Below are positions 36,500-44,838 of a stretch of DNA of 64,000 nucleotides, piece after piece. This DNA comes from Pseudomonas nitroreducens. Lineage in GTDB: Bacteria; Pseudomonadota; Gammaproteobacteria; Pseudomonadales; Pseudomonadaceae. The notes beneath the pieces were generated by a model, which had not been told where the DNA came from, did no database searches, and saw only the letters and a program-made list of their open reading frames with translations. The position numbers and the translations under genes are program-made. Each line of letters begins with the position of its first letter. Within the stretch, counting starts at the first letter, position 1. The stretch is taken from positions 62,001 through 126,000 of the forward strand of contig NZ_JACHLI010000012.1 of the NCBI RefSeq assembly GCF_014204515.1, in the 5' to 3' direction.

Positions 36500-39223
36500 A
36501 TGACGACCCTGACCACTCTGCCGCAGCAGCCCATGCCGTTGCTGCGCACCAAGCTGTTCCCGCCGCGCACCGACAGCGACTCGCTGCTGCCGCGCCGGGC
36601 CCTGATCGACCGCCTCTACGCCCACCGCCAGCAGCGCGTGCTGATCCTCAGCGCGCCGGCCGGCTTCGGCAAGAGCACCATCCTCAGCCTGTTCCGCCAG
36701 CGCCTGAAGGCCGATGGCGCCAGGGTCGCTTGGCTGTCCTGCGACGAAGGCGACAGCGAGCCGCAACGCCTGGTGCAGTACCTGGTGGCGAGCATCCGCA
36801 GCGTCGAGGAGGACTTCGGCGCCAACACCTCGAACCTGCTGCAGTCGGACATGACCCTGCCGCTGGAAGGCATCATCGACGCCTTCCTCTCCGACCTGCG
36901 CCGGCTGGAAGGGCCGCTCTACCTGCTGCTCGACGACTTCCACCAGATCCGCCACCCGGCCCTGGCCCACGGCGCGCGCTACCTGATCGAACACCTGCCG
37001 GACAATATCCGCCTGGTCACCAGCACCCGTTACCGCCCGCGCTTCCTGGTCGACGAACCCGGTCTGGCGCCCTGGGCGTTCTGCCTGAGCGGCGACGACC
37101 TGCGCCTGACCCGCGAGGAAACCGACACTTTCCTCACCCAGCTCAAGCAACTGAGCCTCAGCGACAGCGAACTCAAGCTGCTGCACAAGCGCACCGAGGG
37201 CTGGATCACTGCGCTGCACCTGGCGGCGCTGGCGCTGGCGCGCAATCCGGACCGCGCCGCCTTCCTCAAGGGACTTTCCGGTACCGAGCGCGACCTCGCC
37301 GATTACCTCGCCGAGGACGTGCTGCGCAGCCTGCCCGAAGCGCTGCAGCAGTTCCTCGACCAGACTTCGGTGCTCGACGAATTCTGTGCCGAGCTGTGCA
37401 ACGCCCTGACCGGGCGCCGCGATGGCCTGGACATGCTGATGCGGCTGCAGAACGAGCAACTGTTCATCATCCCGCTGGACGATCAGCGCGAGTGGTTCCG
37501 CTACCACCACCTGTTCGCCGAATTCCTCCAGGGTCGGCTGTCGCGCAACTCCGACCCGACGCCGCTGCTGCATGCGGCGGCGCGCTGGTGCGAGAGCCGC
37601 GACATGGCCGACCGGGCGATCAAGTACGCGCTGCGCGCCCGCGACTACGCCTTCGCCGCCGACCTGCTGGAGCGCCAGGGCGCCAGGCTGATCGCCGGCA
37701 ACCGCGTCTACGGCATCCTCGGCATGCTCGGTAGCATTCCCGCCGAGGTGATCCGCGAGCATCCGGTGTTCCAGATCTTCTATGCCTGGCAGCTGGCCTT
37801 CGAGCAGAAGTTCGCCGAGGCCGAGGCGCTGATCGAGGAGCTGAGCGCGCGGCTGCTGCAGGGGCAGGGCAAGGTCCGCCATTTCGGCATGGCCGAACTG
37901 CTGGCCGTGGCCCAGGTGCTCAAGGCGCTGGTGCTGCTCTACCAGGACAAGCTGGAAGCCTGCCTGAAGGTGGCGCGCCAGTGGCTGGCGCTGGTGCCGG
38001 GCAACCAGCCGGTGTTCCGCGCCAGCCTGTCGTGCATCCAGGCGGCAGCCTACGCGCTGCTGGGCGACTATGCCGAGGCCGCCAATGCCATCGGTGTCGC
38101 CCGCGACTGCCTGCGCATGGCGGACAGCGAATACCTGCAGGTGGTGGTCAGCATGATCGAATCGCTGATCTGCAAGGAACGCGGCGAGCTGGAGCGTGGC
38201 CGGACCATCGCCGAAAGTGCGCGCAGCCGAGTGGAGCGGGTTTTCGGTCGGCGCAGCCGGGTGGGTGGGCCGCTGTCGCTGGCCTATGCCGATCTGCTTT
38301 ACGAGCAGGATCGCCACGCGGCGATCCTCGCCGAACTGCCGCTGGCGACCACCTGGCGCGACGTCGCCACGCCGGTGGAGCTGATCAGCCGCGGCAAGCT
38401 GGTGATGGCCAAGGCGCGTTTCTTTGCCGGCGAGGCCGAACAAGGCTTGGCCCAGCTCGACGAATGGCTGGTTGGCCTGCAGTCGCCGGGCTACGAGCGG
38501 GTGCATGCACTGGCCATGAGCTGCAAGGTGCAACTGCTGCTGTGGATGCGCCGGCCCAACGAGGCCGAGCGGGTGTGCCTGCAGTTGGAAAGGCAGCTCT
38601 CGGGACTCAACGCCGAGCGCTACGCCGACGCCCACACGGCGCTGGTCCTGGCCGAAGCGCGGCTGGCGCTTTCGGAGCGGCGTGCCGAGCGTGCGCAGCA
38701 GCGTCTGGAATCCTGCCTGGCGGGCTTTACCTCGGCCTATCAGCGCGACCGGCGGCTGCGCCTGTCGCTGTTACTTTCTGTGGCGTATTGGCAGAAAGGT
38801 AACAGCGAAAAGGCCTTCGCCCTGTTCGCCCCGACCCTGGAAGAAGCCTGGAACCTGGGCTATCGCCGCCTGTTCCAGGACGACGCCCTGTGGCTGCTGC
38901 CGCTGTGGGAGGCCTGGAAAGCGGCCGAGCCCAAGCGCGCCTCGGCCTGGCAGGGGGTGGCCGAAATGCTTCGCGAGCAGTGCCGCAGGCTTTCCGTTGA
39001 TCCGGAAAGTTTCGATGAAAATCAAGATGTTAGCCATCGAGAGCGGGAAATTCTGCGGCTCGTCGCGGCGGGTTTGTCGAACCGGGATATCGCCCAGGCG
39101 GTGCACCTGTCGGAGGCCACCATCAAGTGGCATCTGCACAACCTGTTCGCCAAGCTCGGCGTGCGTAGTCGGACCCAGGCGGTACTCAAGGGAAAGAGTC
39201 TGGGATTGTTGAGCGAAGCTTGA
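36500..39223 (+). CDS. MalT-type LuxR-family transcriptional regulator, paralogue
   Basis: 907 aa; begins MTTLTTLPQQPMPLLRTKLFPPRTDSD. Same layout as the preceding gene: Walker A APAGFGKST about residue 54, Walker B LYLLLDDFHQIRHP, helical repeat sensor region, and C-terminal LuxR helix-turn-helix SHREREILRLVAAGLSNRDI and EATIKWHLHNLFAKLGVRSRTQAV. Its start is one base after the previous stop, so the two are translationally linked. Both are transcribed toward the fil-like operon. Tandem duplication is likely, followed by divergence. Inducer unknown. Confidence 0.92.
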   Translation: MTTLTTLPQQPMPLLRTKLFPPRTDSDSLLPRRALIDRLYAHRQQRVLILSAPAGFGKSTILSLFRQRLKADGARVAWLSCDEGDSEPQRLVQYLVASIRSVEEDFGANTSNLLQSDMTLPLEGIIDAFLSDLRRLEGPLYLLLDDFHQIRHPALAHGARYLIEHLPDNIRLVTSTRYRPRFLVDEPGLAPWAFCLSGDDLRLTREETDTFLTQLKQLSLSDSELKLLHKRTEGWITALHLAALALARNPDRAAFLKGLSGTERDLADYLAEDVLRSLPEALQQFLDQTSVLDEFCAELCNALTGRRDGLDMLMRLQNEQLFIIPLDDQREWFRYHHLFAEFLQGRLSRNSDPTPLLHAAARWCESRDMADRAIKYALRARDYAFAADLLERQGARLIAGNRVYGILGMLGSIPAEVIREHPVFQIFYAWQLAFEQKFAEAEALIEELSARLLQGQGKVRHFGMAELLAVAQVLKALVLLYQDKLEACLKVARQWLALVPGNQPVFRASLSCIQAAAYALLGDYAEAANAIGVARDCLRMADSEYLQVVVSMIESLICKERGELERGRTIAESARSRVERVFGRRSRVGGPLSLAYADLLYEQDRHAAILAELPLATTWRDVATPVELISRGKLVMAKARFFAGEAEQGLAQLDEWLVGLQSPGYERVHALAMSCKVQLLLWMRRPNEAERVCLQLERQLSGLNAERYADAHTALVLAEARLALSERRAERAQQRLESCLAGFTSAYQRDRRLRLSLLLSVAYWQKGNSEKAFALFAPTLEEAWNLGYRRLFQDDALWLLPLWEAWKAAEPKRASAWQGVAEMLREQCRRLSVDPESFDENQDVSHREREILRLVAAGLSNRDIAQAVHLSEATIKWHLHNLFAKLGVRSRTQAVLKGKSLGLLSEA

Positions 39224-39243
39224 GTCAGACGGTGGGTTTTGCG

Positions 39244-39258
39244 CCATCCCTTGGATGG
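39244..39258. promoter_or_regulatory. inverted repeat downstream of the second LuxR gene, upstream of the fil-like operon
   Basis: CCATCC-CTT-GGATGG, perfect six-base arms. Lies in the 231-base gap before the first operon gene. Could be a regulator site or part of a weak terminator; there is no T-run. Confidence 0.4.
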
Positions 39259-39454
39259 GCTGGCAGGTTCACGGCGGGTCAGTAGCTTGGAGATCAGGAC
39301 GCGAAGCTTCGTGCTTCACGAATCCATGCCCACGGCGCCTAGGGAAGAAGCCGCGGGTCTGGAGGATCGGCATCAGCCGGTCAACCTGCAGCGGGGTAGG
39401 ACGCCCCTTGCAGTGCCTGGGGCAACCCCACCTGAACACTGGAGAGTTATAACA

Positions 39455-39910
39455 ATGAAAATCAAGCAACTGGTTCTCGCAAGCGCAGTTCTGGCCGCTC
39501 CGTTCCTGGCACATGCCGACATGAAATCCATGGATGACGCTGCACTGTCCGGTATCACCGGCCAGGATGGCATCAGCATTTCCGGTACCTTCAACGCCCA
39601 GATCGGCGCCATCACCTACAAGGACGCCGATGCCGGCGGTGGCTCCCTGGTCCTGCAGGGCATCCACCTGCCCAGCGTGACCATCGCCGACAACGCCCCG
39701 ATGACCATCGACGTGGTGACCACCAACATCACCCCGGCCGGTGGCGGCACCGCTGTTGCCACCCAGCAGCTCGCCATCGGCCTGCCCACCGTGACCGGCG
39801 ACGTGACCGTCGACGCCGTCAAGGTCGGCACCAGCGGTGCCAGCATCGGCTCGCTGACCGTTTCCAACCTGAACCTGGCCGGTTCGACCGTGAAGGTCTG
39901 GGGTCACTGA
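39455..39910 (+). CDS. small exported protein with leader-like motif, FilA/DUF6160-like
   Basis: 151 aa. Signal peptide MKIKQLVLASAVLAAPFLAHA (cleavage about residue 21-22). Next comes MDDAALSGITGQDGISISGT, resembling the conserved start of Acinetobacter FilA-type/DUF6160 proteins. The rest is low-complexity, Gly/Thr/Val-rich with beta character (SVTIADNAPMTIDVVTTNIT), no Cys, ending VKVWGH. GGAGAG is about 7 bases before ATG 39455. In the numbering of bacteriocin double-glycine leaders, hydrophobic residues occur at -12 (Met26), -7 (Leu31) and -4 (Ile34), with Gly at -2 (Gly36) but Gln at -1. It might be a C39-processed substrate. First gene of the operon. Family name from memory. Confidence 0.75.
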   Translation: MKIKQLVLASAVLAAPFLAHADMKSMDDAALSGITGQDGISISGTFNAQIGAITYKDADAGGGSLVLQGIHLPSVTIADNAPMTIDVVTTNITPAGGGTAVATQQLAIGLPTVTGDVTVDAVKVGTSGASIGSLTVSNLNLAGSTVKVWGH

Positions 39911-39933
39911 TCCCGCGGTTGTAACGCGGTAAC

Positions 39934-39957
39934 CCTTGCCGGCGCCTGCCGGCAAGG
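39934..39957 (+). terminator. intra-operon hairpin after the first fil-like gene
   Basis: CCTTGCCGGC-GCCT-GCCGGCAAGG, a perfect ten-base stem with a four-base loop, then TTCTTCC. Sits between the stop of the small exported protein and the C39 peptidase gene. With its weak T-run it may reduce readthrough or stabilise the first gene's message, giving much more of the first protein than of the others. Confidence 0.65.
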
Positions 39958-39987
39958 TTCTTCCAGGAAAGAAGAGAGAGGGGCTGG

Positions 39988-40749
39988 ATGTTCGAGATTC
40001 TGCTGGGAAGCCTGCTGGGCCTGTTCGGATTCACCCAGGCCGTGGACACCAAGCCGCAACAGCAGGGCACAGTGAACATCTCGCAGCCGCTCACGCCCAA
40101 CGGCCCGTTTCGCGAGTCGGTGCAGCTCGAACCGATGAGCCAGGTGCAGTTCCGCAACGTCATCCGCCAGGCCTACGACTACAGCTGCGGCTCGGCGGCG
40201 CTGACCACGCTGCTGGACTACTACCTGGGCCGCAACCTCGAAGAGCGCCAGGTCATGGAGGGCCTGATCAAGTACGGCGAGGCCGACAAGATCGTCGAAC
40301 GCCGTGGCTTCTCGCTTCTGGACATGAAGCGCTACGCCGCCGCCCTCGGCTACAAGAGCGGTGGCTTCCGTGCCGAGTTCTCCGACCTGGACTCGCTCGA
40401 ACACCCGGCGCTGGTGCCGATCCACTATGCCGGTTTCAAGCATTTCGTCGTGGTCCGCGATGTCTACAACGACCACGTCTTCGTTGCCGATCCTGCCTTG
40501 GGCAACATCAGCTTCACCCGCGCCCGTTTCGAGAAGATCTGGGACCAGAACGTGCTCTTCGTCATCTACCCCAGCGGCCAGGAGCCCAGGAATGCCCTGG
40601 AGCTCAAGGAGGCCGACATGCGCCTGGTGGACGACCGCACCGTGAGCCTGCTGGCTTTCCGCGAGTTCCCGGAAATGAGCAAGGTGACCCAGAACCAGAT
40701 TGGCGAAGCCGCCTCGAAGGGGGATGTCCAGTACATCCGGCGCAAGTGA
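39988..40749 (+). CDS. C39-family cysteine peptidase, FilB-like
   Basis: 253 aa. An N-terminal hydrophobic segment (MFEILLGSLLGLFGFTQA) acts as signal or anchor. The peptidase core starts QAYDYSCGSAALTTLLDYYLG with catalytic Cys67, then AGFKHFVVVRDVYNDHVFVADPALG with His152 and Asp168, so the catalytic triad is complete. C39 enzymes in bacteriocin exporters cleave after double-glycine leaders. This one has no ATPase or membrane transporter domain and would act in the periplasm. The preceding secreted protein is the obvious candidate substrate. Acinetobacter has a similar protein called FilB in the fil cluster (memory). Confidence 0.88.
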   Translation: MFEILLGSLLGLFGFTQAVDTKPQQQGTVNISQPLTPNGPFRESVQLEPMSQVQFRNVIRQAYDYSCGSAALTTLLDYYLGRNLEERQVMEGLIKYGEADKIVERRGFSLLDMKRYAAALGYKSGGFRAEFSDLDSLEHPALVPIHYAGFKHFVVVRDVYNDHVFVADPALGNISFTRARFEKIWDQNVLFVIYPSGQEPRNALELKEADMRLVDDRTVSLLAFREFPEMSKVTQNQIGEAASKGDVQYIRRK

Positions 40750-40797
40750 CTGCCCGATCGGCCCAGACGAATAAGAACAAGACCAGGGGATAGCAAG

Positions 40798-41802
40798 ATG
40801 GATTTGAAGGGGTTTGCGTGCATTGCCGCTCTGGCCTGGCTGGCCAGCGCTGGCGCACAGGCCGAAGAAGCGACGACCGACGAGGCGCGCGACGCACTGG
40901 CGAAGAAGGACACCGACGCCGACAGCGCCAAGGCGCTGGAGCAGGTGTTCCAGGCTGCCGAGAAGAGCTACACCCTGCTCAAGAAGGGCGAGCGCCAGCT
41001 CACCTACGGCTTCGACTACACGCTGATGCGCGACACCCGCATCCAGGCCGTGCGCACCGGTGAGAACGTCTACAGCGTGCTGGCGCAGAGCGAGGCGCAG
41101 CACACCTTCACCAACTCCTTCACCTTCGATTACGGTATCTGGGACAACCTGACCTTCAGCATGCGCCTGCCGTTCGTGGCCAAGTACGACACCGAGCGCG
41201 ACATCCACGCCTACAGCCTGGGCGACATCTCCACGACGCTGCGCTGGCAGCCGTGGGCAGCGCGCCGCGGCGCCCCGGTCACCACGCTGTACGCGACCCT
41301 GGGCCTGCCCACCGGCGACAGCCCCTACGACACCAATGTAGAGAACGATGTCTCCACCGGCGCCGGCTACTACAGCCTGGGCGGCGGCGCCAACATGTCC
41401 TACGTGATCGACCCGGTCGTGCTCTACGGCTCGCTGGGTTACACCTACAACATGAAGGTCGACAACATCCACCAGAACCAGTACGGCGAAGAACTGCAGA
41501 AGGTGGTGCCGGGCGACACCATCAACTTCGCCATGGGCATGGCCTACGCGCTGTCGTACGACGTGTCGCTGGCCACCTCCTACCAGATGGCCTACTCGTT
41601 CAAGAACAAGTACTACTTCAACGACCGCACGGTAGAGGCGCCGGAGCAGACCAGCGCGATCATGAACTTCTCGCTGGGCCTGCGAACATCACCCGATTAC
41701 ATCGTCAACGTGAACGCCGGTTTCGGTCTGACCGAAGACTCGCCGGATGTACTGCTGGGGCTCTCTCTTCCCCTGGATATCCAAGGCCTCAAGGCCCAGT
41801 AA
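40798..41802 (+). CDS. outer-membrane beta-barrel protein, FilC-like
   Basis: 334 aa. Signal peptide MDLKGFACIAALAWLASAGAQA, then a short helical linker (EEATTDEARDALAKKDT) and a run of amphipathic strands with aromatic girdles (ERQLTYGFDYTLM, HTFTNSFTFDYGIWDNLTFSM, NMSYVIDPVVLYGSLGYTYN, VSLATSYQMAYSFKNKYYF). It ends with an aliphatic strand rather than the usual C-terminal Phe. It resembles the phenol MetA-pathway/channel-like group of outer-membrane proteins. 48 bases after the peptidase. It probably forms a pore or assembly site for the exported protein. Confidence 0.8.
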   Translation: MDLKGFACIAALAWLASAGAQAEEATTDEARDALAKKDTDADSAKALEQVFQAAEKSYTLLKKGERQLTYGFDYTLMRDTRIQAVRTGENVYSVLAQSEAQHTFTNSFTFDYGIWDNLTFSMRLPFVAKYDTERDIHAYSLGDISTTLRWQPWAARRGAPVTTLYATLGLPTGDSPYDTNVENDVSTGAGYYSLGGGANMSYVIDPVVLYGSLGYTYNMKVDNIHQNQYGEELQKVVPGDTINFAMGMAYALSYDVSLATSYQMAYSFKNKYYFNDRTVEAPEQTSAIMNFSLGLRTSPDYIVNVNAGFGLTEDSPDVLLGLSLPLDIQGLKAQ

Positions 41803-41820
41803 CCGACGAGCGACCATCAC

Positions 41821-43419
41821 ATGACTATGCGCATTTCGCCCCTCGCGGTGGCGATGGCAGGGGTGAGTCTTGGCTGTGCGACGCCGGCCTTTGCCCAACT
41901 GGCGAACGATCTCACCATCGGCAACCCCAAGGCCATGGCCATGGCCAACGCGGTCACGGCCGATTCCACCGGCATCGACGCGGTGCACTACAACCCTGCC
42001 GCCCTGACCAAGCTCAAGGGCCGGCAGACGGCGGTCAAGCTGATCACCGGGGTCATGGACATCCGCGCCGGCTTCCACGCCCCGCCGGATTACGGTTCCT
42101 CATCCTTCGGCCTGGACGACGACCCGGTGGCCGGGGACAGCAGCCGCACCCTGACGCCGACCATGTACCTGCCGGGCCTCGGCGGCATGACCGACATGCC
42201 GCTGCTGGTCGCCCCGCTGGCCGGCCTGTCGATCAACCCGCCGGGCTCCAAGTTCACCTTCGCCACCAACGTCTACGCGCCCCAGGCGCTGGGCTACTCG
42301 CGGGATTCCGACAGCGATCCGGCGCGCTTCGAAGGACGTCGCGTGTCGCTGCAGCGGATCACCTACTTCTCGCCCTCGTTGGGCTACGAGGTCAACGACG
42401 ACCTGTCGGTGGGCCTGAGCGTCGGCTTCTCCCACCAGGCCATGGCGCTGGACACCGACTTCCGCAACCCGGGCCTGCTCACCGGCCTGCTGCAGACCCT
42501 CCATGACACCACCTGCGTGCCCGGCGCACAGGAAATCGTCGAGCTGGTGTTCAACGTCTGCGGCGGCCGCATCGGTCCCTACGAATCGCTGGCCAACCTC
42601 AAGCTGGACATGCAGCAGACCCTCTCGCCGAGCTTCAACCTGGGCGTGCTCTGGGAGCCCTACGACTGGTTCGCCTGGGGCGCGACCTACCAGAGCGAGT
42701 CGCGCATGAAGCTCAAGGGCAAGTACCGCGTCGACTACTCCAAGGACTGGCAGGGCTTCTGGTCCGGCCTGCAGAGCTCGGTGTTCGGCGCCTTCCTCAG
42801 CCCGCTGTTCCCCTACGGCAACGCCGACGAGGAGCACGGCGTGGCGACCATGAAGCTGGTCAACCCGGACAGCTTCTCCACCGGCATCAAGCTGCGCCCG
42901 TTCGACAAGTGGCAGTTCAACTTCGACCTGAAGTGGACCGATTACAGCGACTGGAACAAGTTCGAGATCGAGTTCGACCGCGAGCTGGACCTGCTGCGCA
43001 TCGCCAAGAACTTCGCCCCCAACGGCGCCACCAACCACAGCATCATCCTCGACCGCGGCTACCAGGACACCTGGAGCTACGCCATGGGCATGCAGTACGA
43101 CGTCAACGATCGCCTGCAATTGCGCGCCGGCTACGAGTACCGCCCCTCGGCGATTCCCAAGGACAAGGCCGACGCCCTGGTGCCCATCGGCGACGCCAAC
43201 CTCTACGGCCTGGGCCTGGGCTACCAGTGGGACAAGGACACGGTGATCGACCTGGGCTTCAACTACTTCGTCTCCAAGCAGAGCATCAAGGCCGGCACCA
43301 GTTGCAACGTCAACTGCACCGGCATCGACAACCTGGTCTACAACCCCTACAGCGGCCTTGACGTGAACACCACGGTGAAGGCTTATGTGTTCGCCATGAC
43401 CTACCGCACCACCTTCTGA
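41821..43419 (+). CDS. OmpP1/FadL-family outer-membrane transporter
   Basis: 532 aa. Signal peptide ending TPAFAQ, then LANDLTIGNPKAMAMANAVTADSTGIDAVHYNPAALTKLKG, the FadL hatch-like signature ending in a Y-NPA-type motif, then about 14 predicted strands to a C-terminal aromatic strand (AYVFAMTYRTTF). FadL proteins import long-chain fatty acids or hydrophobic compounds laterally through the outer membrane. It sits 18 bases downstream of the beta-barrel gene in one operon, so the cluster may handle a lipid or hydrophobic ligand. Confidence 0.9.
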   Translation: MTMRISPLAVAMAGVSLGCATPAFAQLANDLTIGNPKAMAMANAVTADSTGIDAVHYNPAALTKLKGRQTAVKLITGVMDIRAGFHAPPDYGSSSFGLDDDPVAGDSSRTLTPTMYLPGLGGMTDMPLLVAPLAGLSINPPGSKFTFATNVYAPQALGYSRDSDSDPARFEGRRVSLQRITYFSPSLGYEVNDDLSVGLSVGFSHQAMALDTDFRNPGLLTGLLQTLHDTTCVPGAQEIVELVFNVCGGRIGPYESLANLKLDMQQTLSPSFNLGVLWEPYDWFAWGATYQSESRMKLKGKYRVDYSKDWQGFWSGLQSSVFGAFLSPLFPYGNADEEHGVATMKLVNPDSFSTGIKLRPFDKWQFNFDLKWTDYSDWNKFEIEFDRELDLLRIAKNFAPNGATNHSIILDRGYQDTWSYAMGMQYDVNDRLQLRAGYEYRPSAIPKDKADALVPIGDANLYGLGLGYQWDKDTVIDLGFNYFVSKQSIKAGTSCNVNCTGIDNLVYNPYSGLDVNTTVKAYVFAMTYRTTF

Positions 43420-43430
43420 GGGCAATCGAC

Positions 43431-44615
43431 ATGCGCAGGCTGACCCTCCTGATCACCTGCCTGGCTGCCGGCGGCGCGCTCGTTCCGGCGGTGCAGGCCG
43501 CGGCTGGGCGCTACCTGTCGTGGATCGACGACAGCGGCCAGGTGCACAACACTTTCGTCGACGCCAACTACGCCCAGCAGCAGCGCCAGGCCGACCGCCG
43601 CATCGACCAGAGCGACCGCAACCGCCTGATCGACCTGAGCGCCACCCAGTGGCCGGGCAGCCGGCCGGCCGGGGAGAGCAAACGGCGCTACTTCACCTGG
43701 GTGGATGCCCAGGGCAACCTGCAGAACAGCTTCTACGCCGCCGGCCAGGTAGCGCCGGGCAGGGCCGACTACGTGCTGCCCAACGGCGATCATTCGGCCG
43801 AATACATCGACGCCGAGTCCTACGAGGACCGCGGCTTCGTCCGCAGCGAGAACGGCAGCCCGTACTTCACCTGGGTGGACGAGAAGGGCCAGGTGCGCAA
43901 CTCGCCGATCACCGCCGAGCAGCGCGCGCAGGCCTTCCGCCAGGGCGAGGAGGGCGGCAGCCACATCGCCTTCACCGAAGGCCGGCAGATCGACCTGAAG
44001 ACTCGCCCGAGCAACCTGCCCGGGCTGGACGGCGCCGGTGAGCAGACCGACGCCATGAAGGCGCTGCTCAAGGGCAGCGGCAAGACCCTGGATGACCTTT
44101 ACGTCGACCTGCAGCGGCGCTGCTGCGATCAGATGGGCGATGGCGACTTCACAGAGCTGTCGGTGGAAGAGCCGCGCTACGAGGAACTCAACAAGTTCTC
44201 CCCCAGCTTCGACTTCCCCATGGGCAAGAGCTACTTCGTGGCGATGAAGCTGCCCAGCTCCCAGCGCGTCTACGGCCTGCGCGTGCGCAGCTTCGCCAAT
44301 CACCAGGTGGTCTACCCGTCGCTGCTGTTCCTCGACGAGCACAAGCGCCCGACGCGCCTGGTCAGCGATGCGGTGTACAAGCTCAACCCGGAAACCTGGT
44401 ACCGCTACGCCTTCATCGAGGGCACCGTGCCGGTGCGGGCCAATCAGGGCGAGCGCTACGTGCTGCTGCTCACCACTGACGAAGATCGCAGCCTGCAGAC
44501 CCTCGACAACAAACCCTACAAGCGTCCGCTGGAAGACCTGGCGGTGAACGAGGCGGGGATGAAGGTGCGCGAGCACGGCGACCAGGGTGGGTTCGAGCTG
44601 GCGGTGGTGCGCTGA
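43431..44615 (+). CDS. periplasmic protein with WxDxxGxxxN repeats and C-terminal MalM-like domain, FilE-like
   Basis: 394 aa. Signal peptide ending VQA. Three copies of a motif near residues 27-43, 87-103 and 144-160: YLSWIDDSGQVHN, YFTWVDAQGNLQN and YFTWVDEKGQVRN. After a linker, residues about 215-394 read RCCDQMGDGDF, then FDFPMGKSYFVAMKLPSSQ and VYPSLLFLDEHKRP. That is the arrangement of the maltose-operon periplasmic protein MalM (CC pair, Gly-Lys-Ser, then beta-sandwich). Eleven bases after FadL. Likely a periplasmic ligand or assembly factor of the cluster. Confidence 0.82.
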   Translation: MRRLTLLITCLAAGGALVPAVQAAAGRYLSWIDDSGQVHNTFVDANYAQQQRQADRRIDQSDRNRLIDLSATQWPGSRPAGESKRRYFTWVDAQGNLQNSFYAAGQVAPGRADYVLPNGDHSAEYIDAESYEDRGFVRSENGSPYFTWVDEKGQVRNSPITAEQRAQAFRQGEEGGSHIAFTEGRQIDLKTRPSNLPGLDGAGEQTDAMKALLKGSGKTLDDLYVDLQRRCCDQMGDGDFTELSVEEPRYEELNKFSPSFDFPMGKSYFVAMKLPSSQRVYGLRVRSFANHQVVYPSLLFLDEHKRPTRLVSDAVYKLNPETWYRYAFIEGTVPVRANQGERYVLLLTTDEDRSLQTLDNKPYKRPLEDLAVNEAGMKVREHGDQGGFELAVVR

Positions 44616-44623
44616 TCTGCTGT

Positions 44624-44714
44624 TGTAGGACCGAGGGGCGCCCAGCCCTTGCTCGCGAACCGCCCAACTCCGGCGTCAACAGGAAACCCGTTCGCGAGCA
44701 AGCTCGCTCCTACA
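44624..44714. repeat. degraded REPIN of the same family as at 10625
   Basis: Right arm at 44691-44714 is identical in type to the arm at 10680-10704. The left arm at 44624-44659 is interrupted by about 12 extra bases (CCGAGGGGCGCCCAGCCC-type), so this copy is decaying. Confidence 0.8.
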
Positions 44715-44742
44715 GACGCACACCGGCGCTCGGTGCGGTTAT

Positions 44743-44813
44743 GTAGGGCGGATAACCCGGCACGGGTTATCCGCCGCATCGGCGCATAACGCCGGCGGCG
44801 TTATGCGCCCTAC
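44743..44813. repeat. third palindromic repeat family
   Basis: Outer arms GTAGGGC/GCCCTAC enclose two hairpins, GGCGGATAACCCG/CGGGTTATCCGCC and GGCGCATAACGCC/GGCGTTATGCGCC. Distinct from the two REPIN families above. Confidence 0.85.
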
Positions 44814-44838
44814 GTGACAGACAGCATTTCTCAGGCAT

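Noticed and set aside
33838..38635. Two long minus-strand frames (910 and 731 codons) over the LuxR-type genes
   Set aside because: Antisense shadows of high-GC genes; no ribosome site or domain. The sense frames carry full MalT-type motifs.
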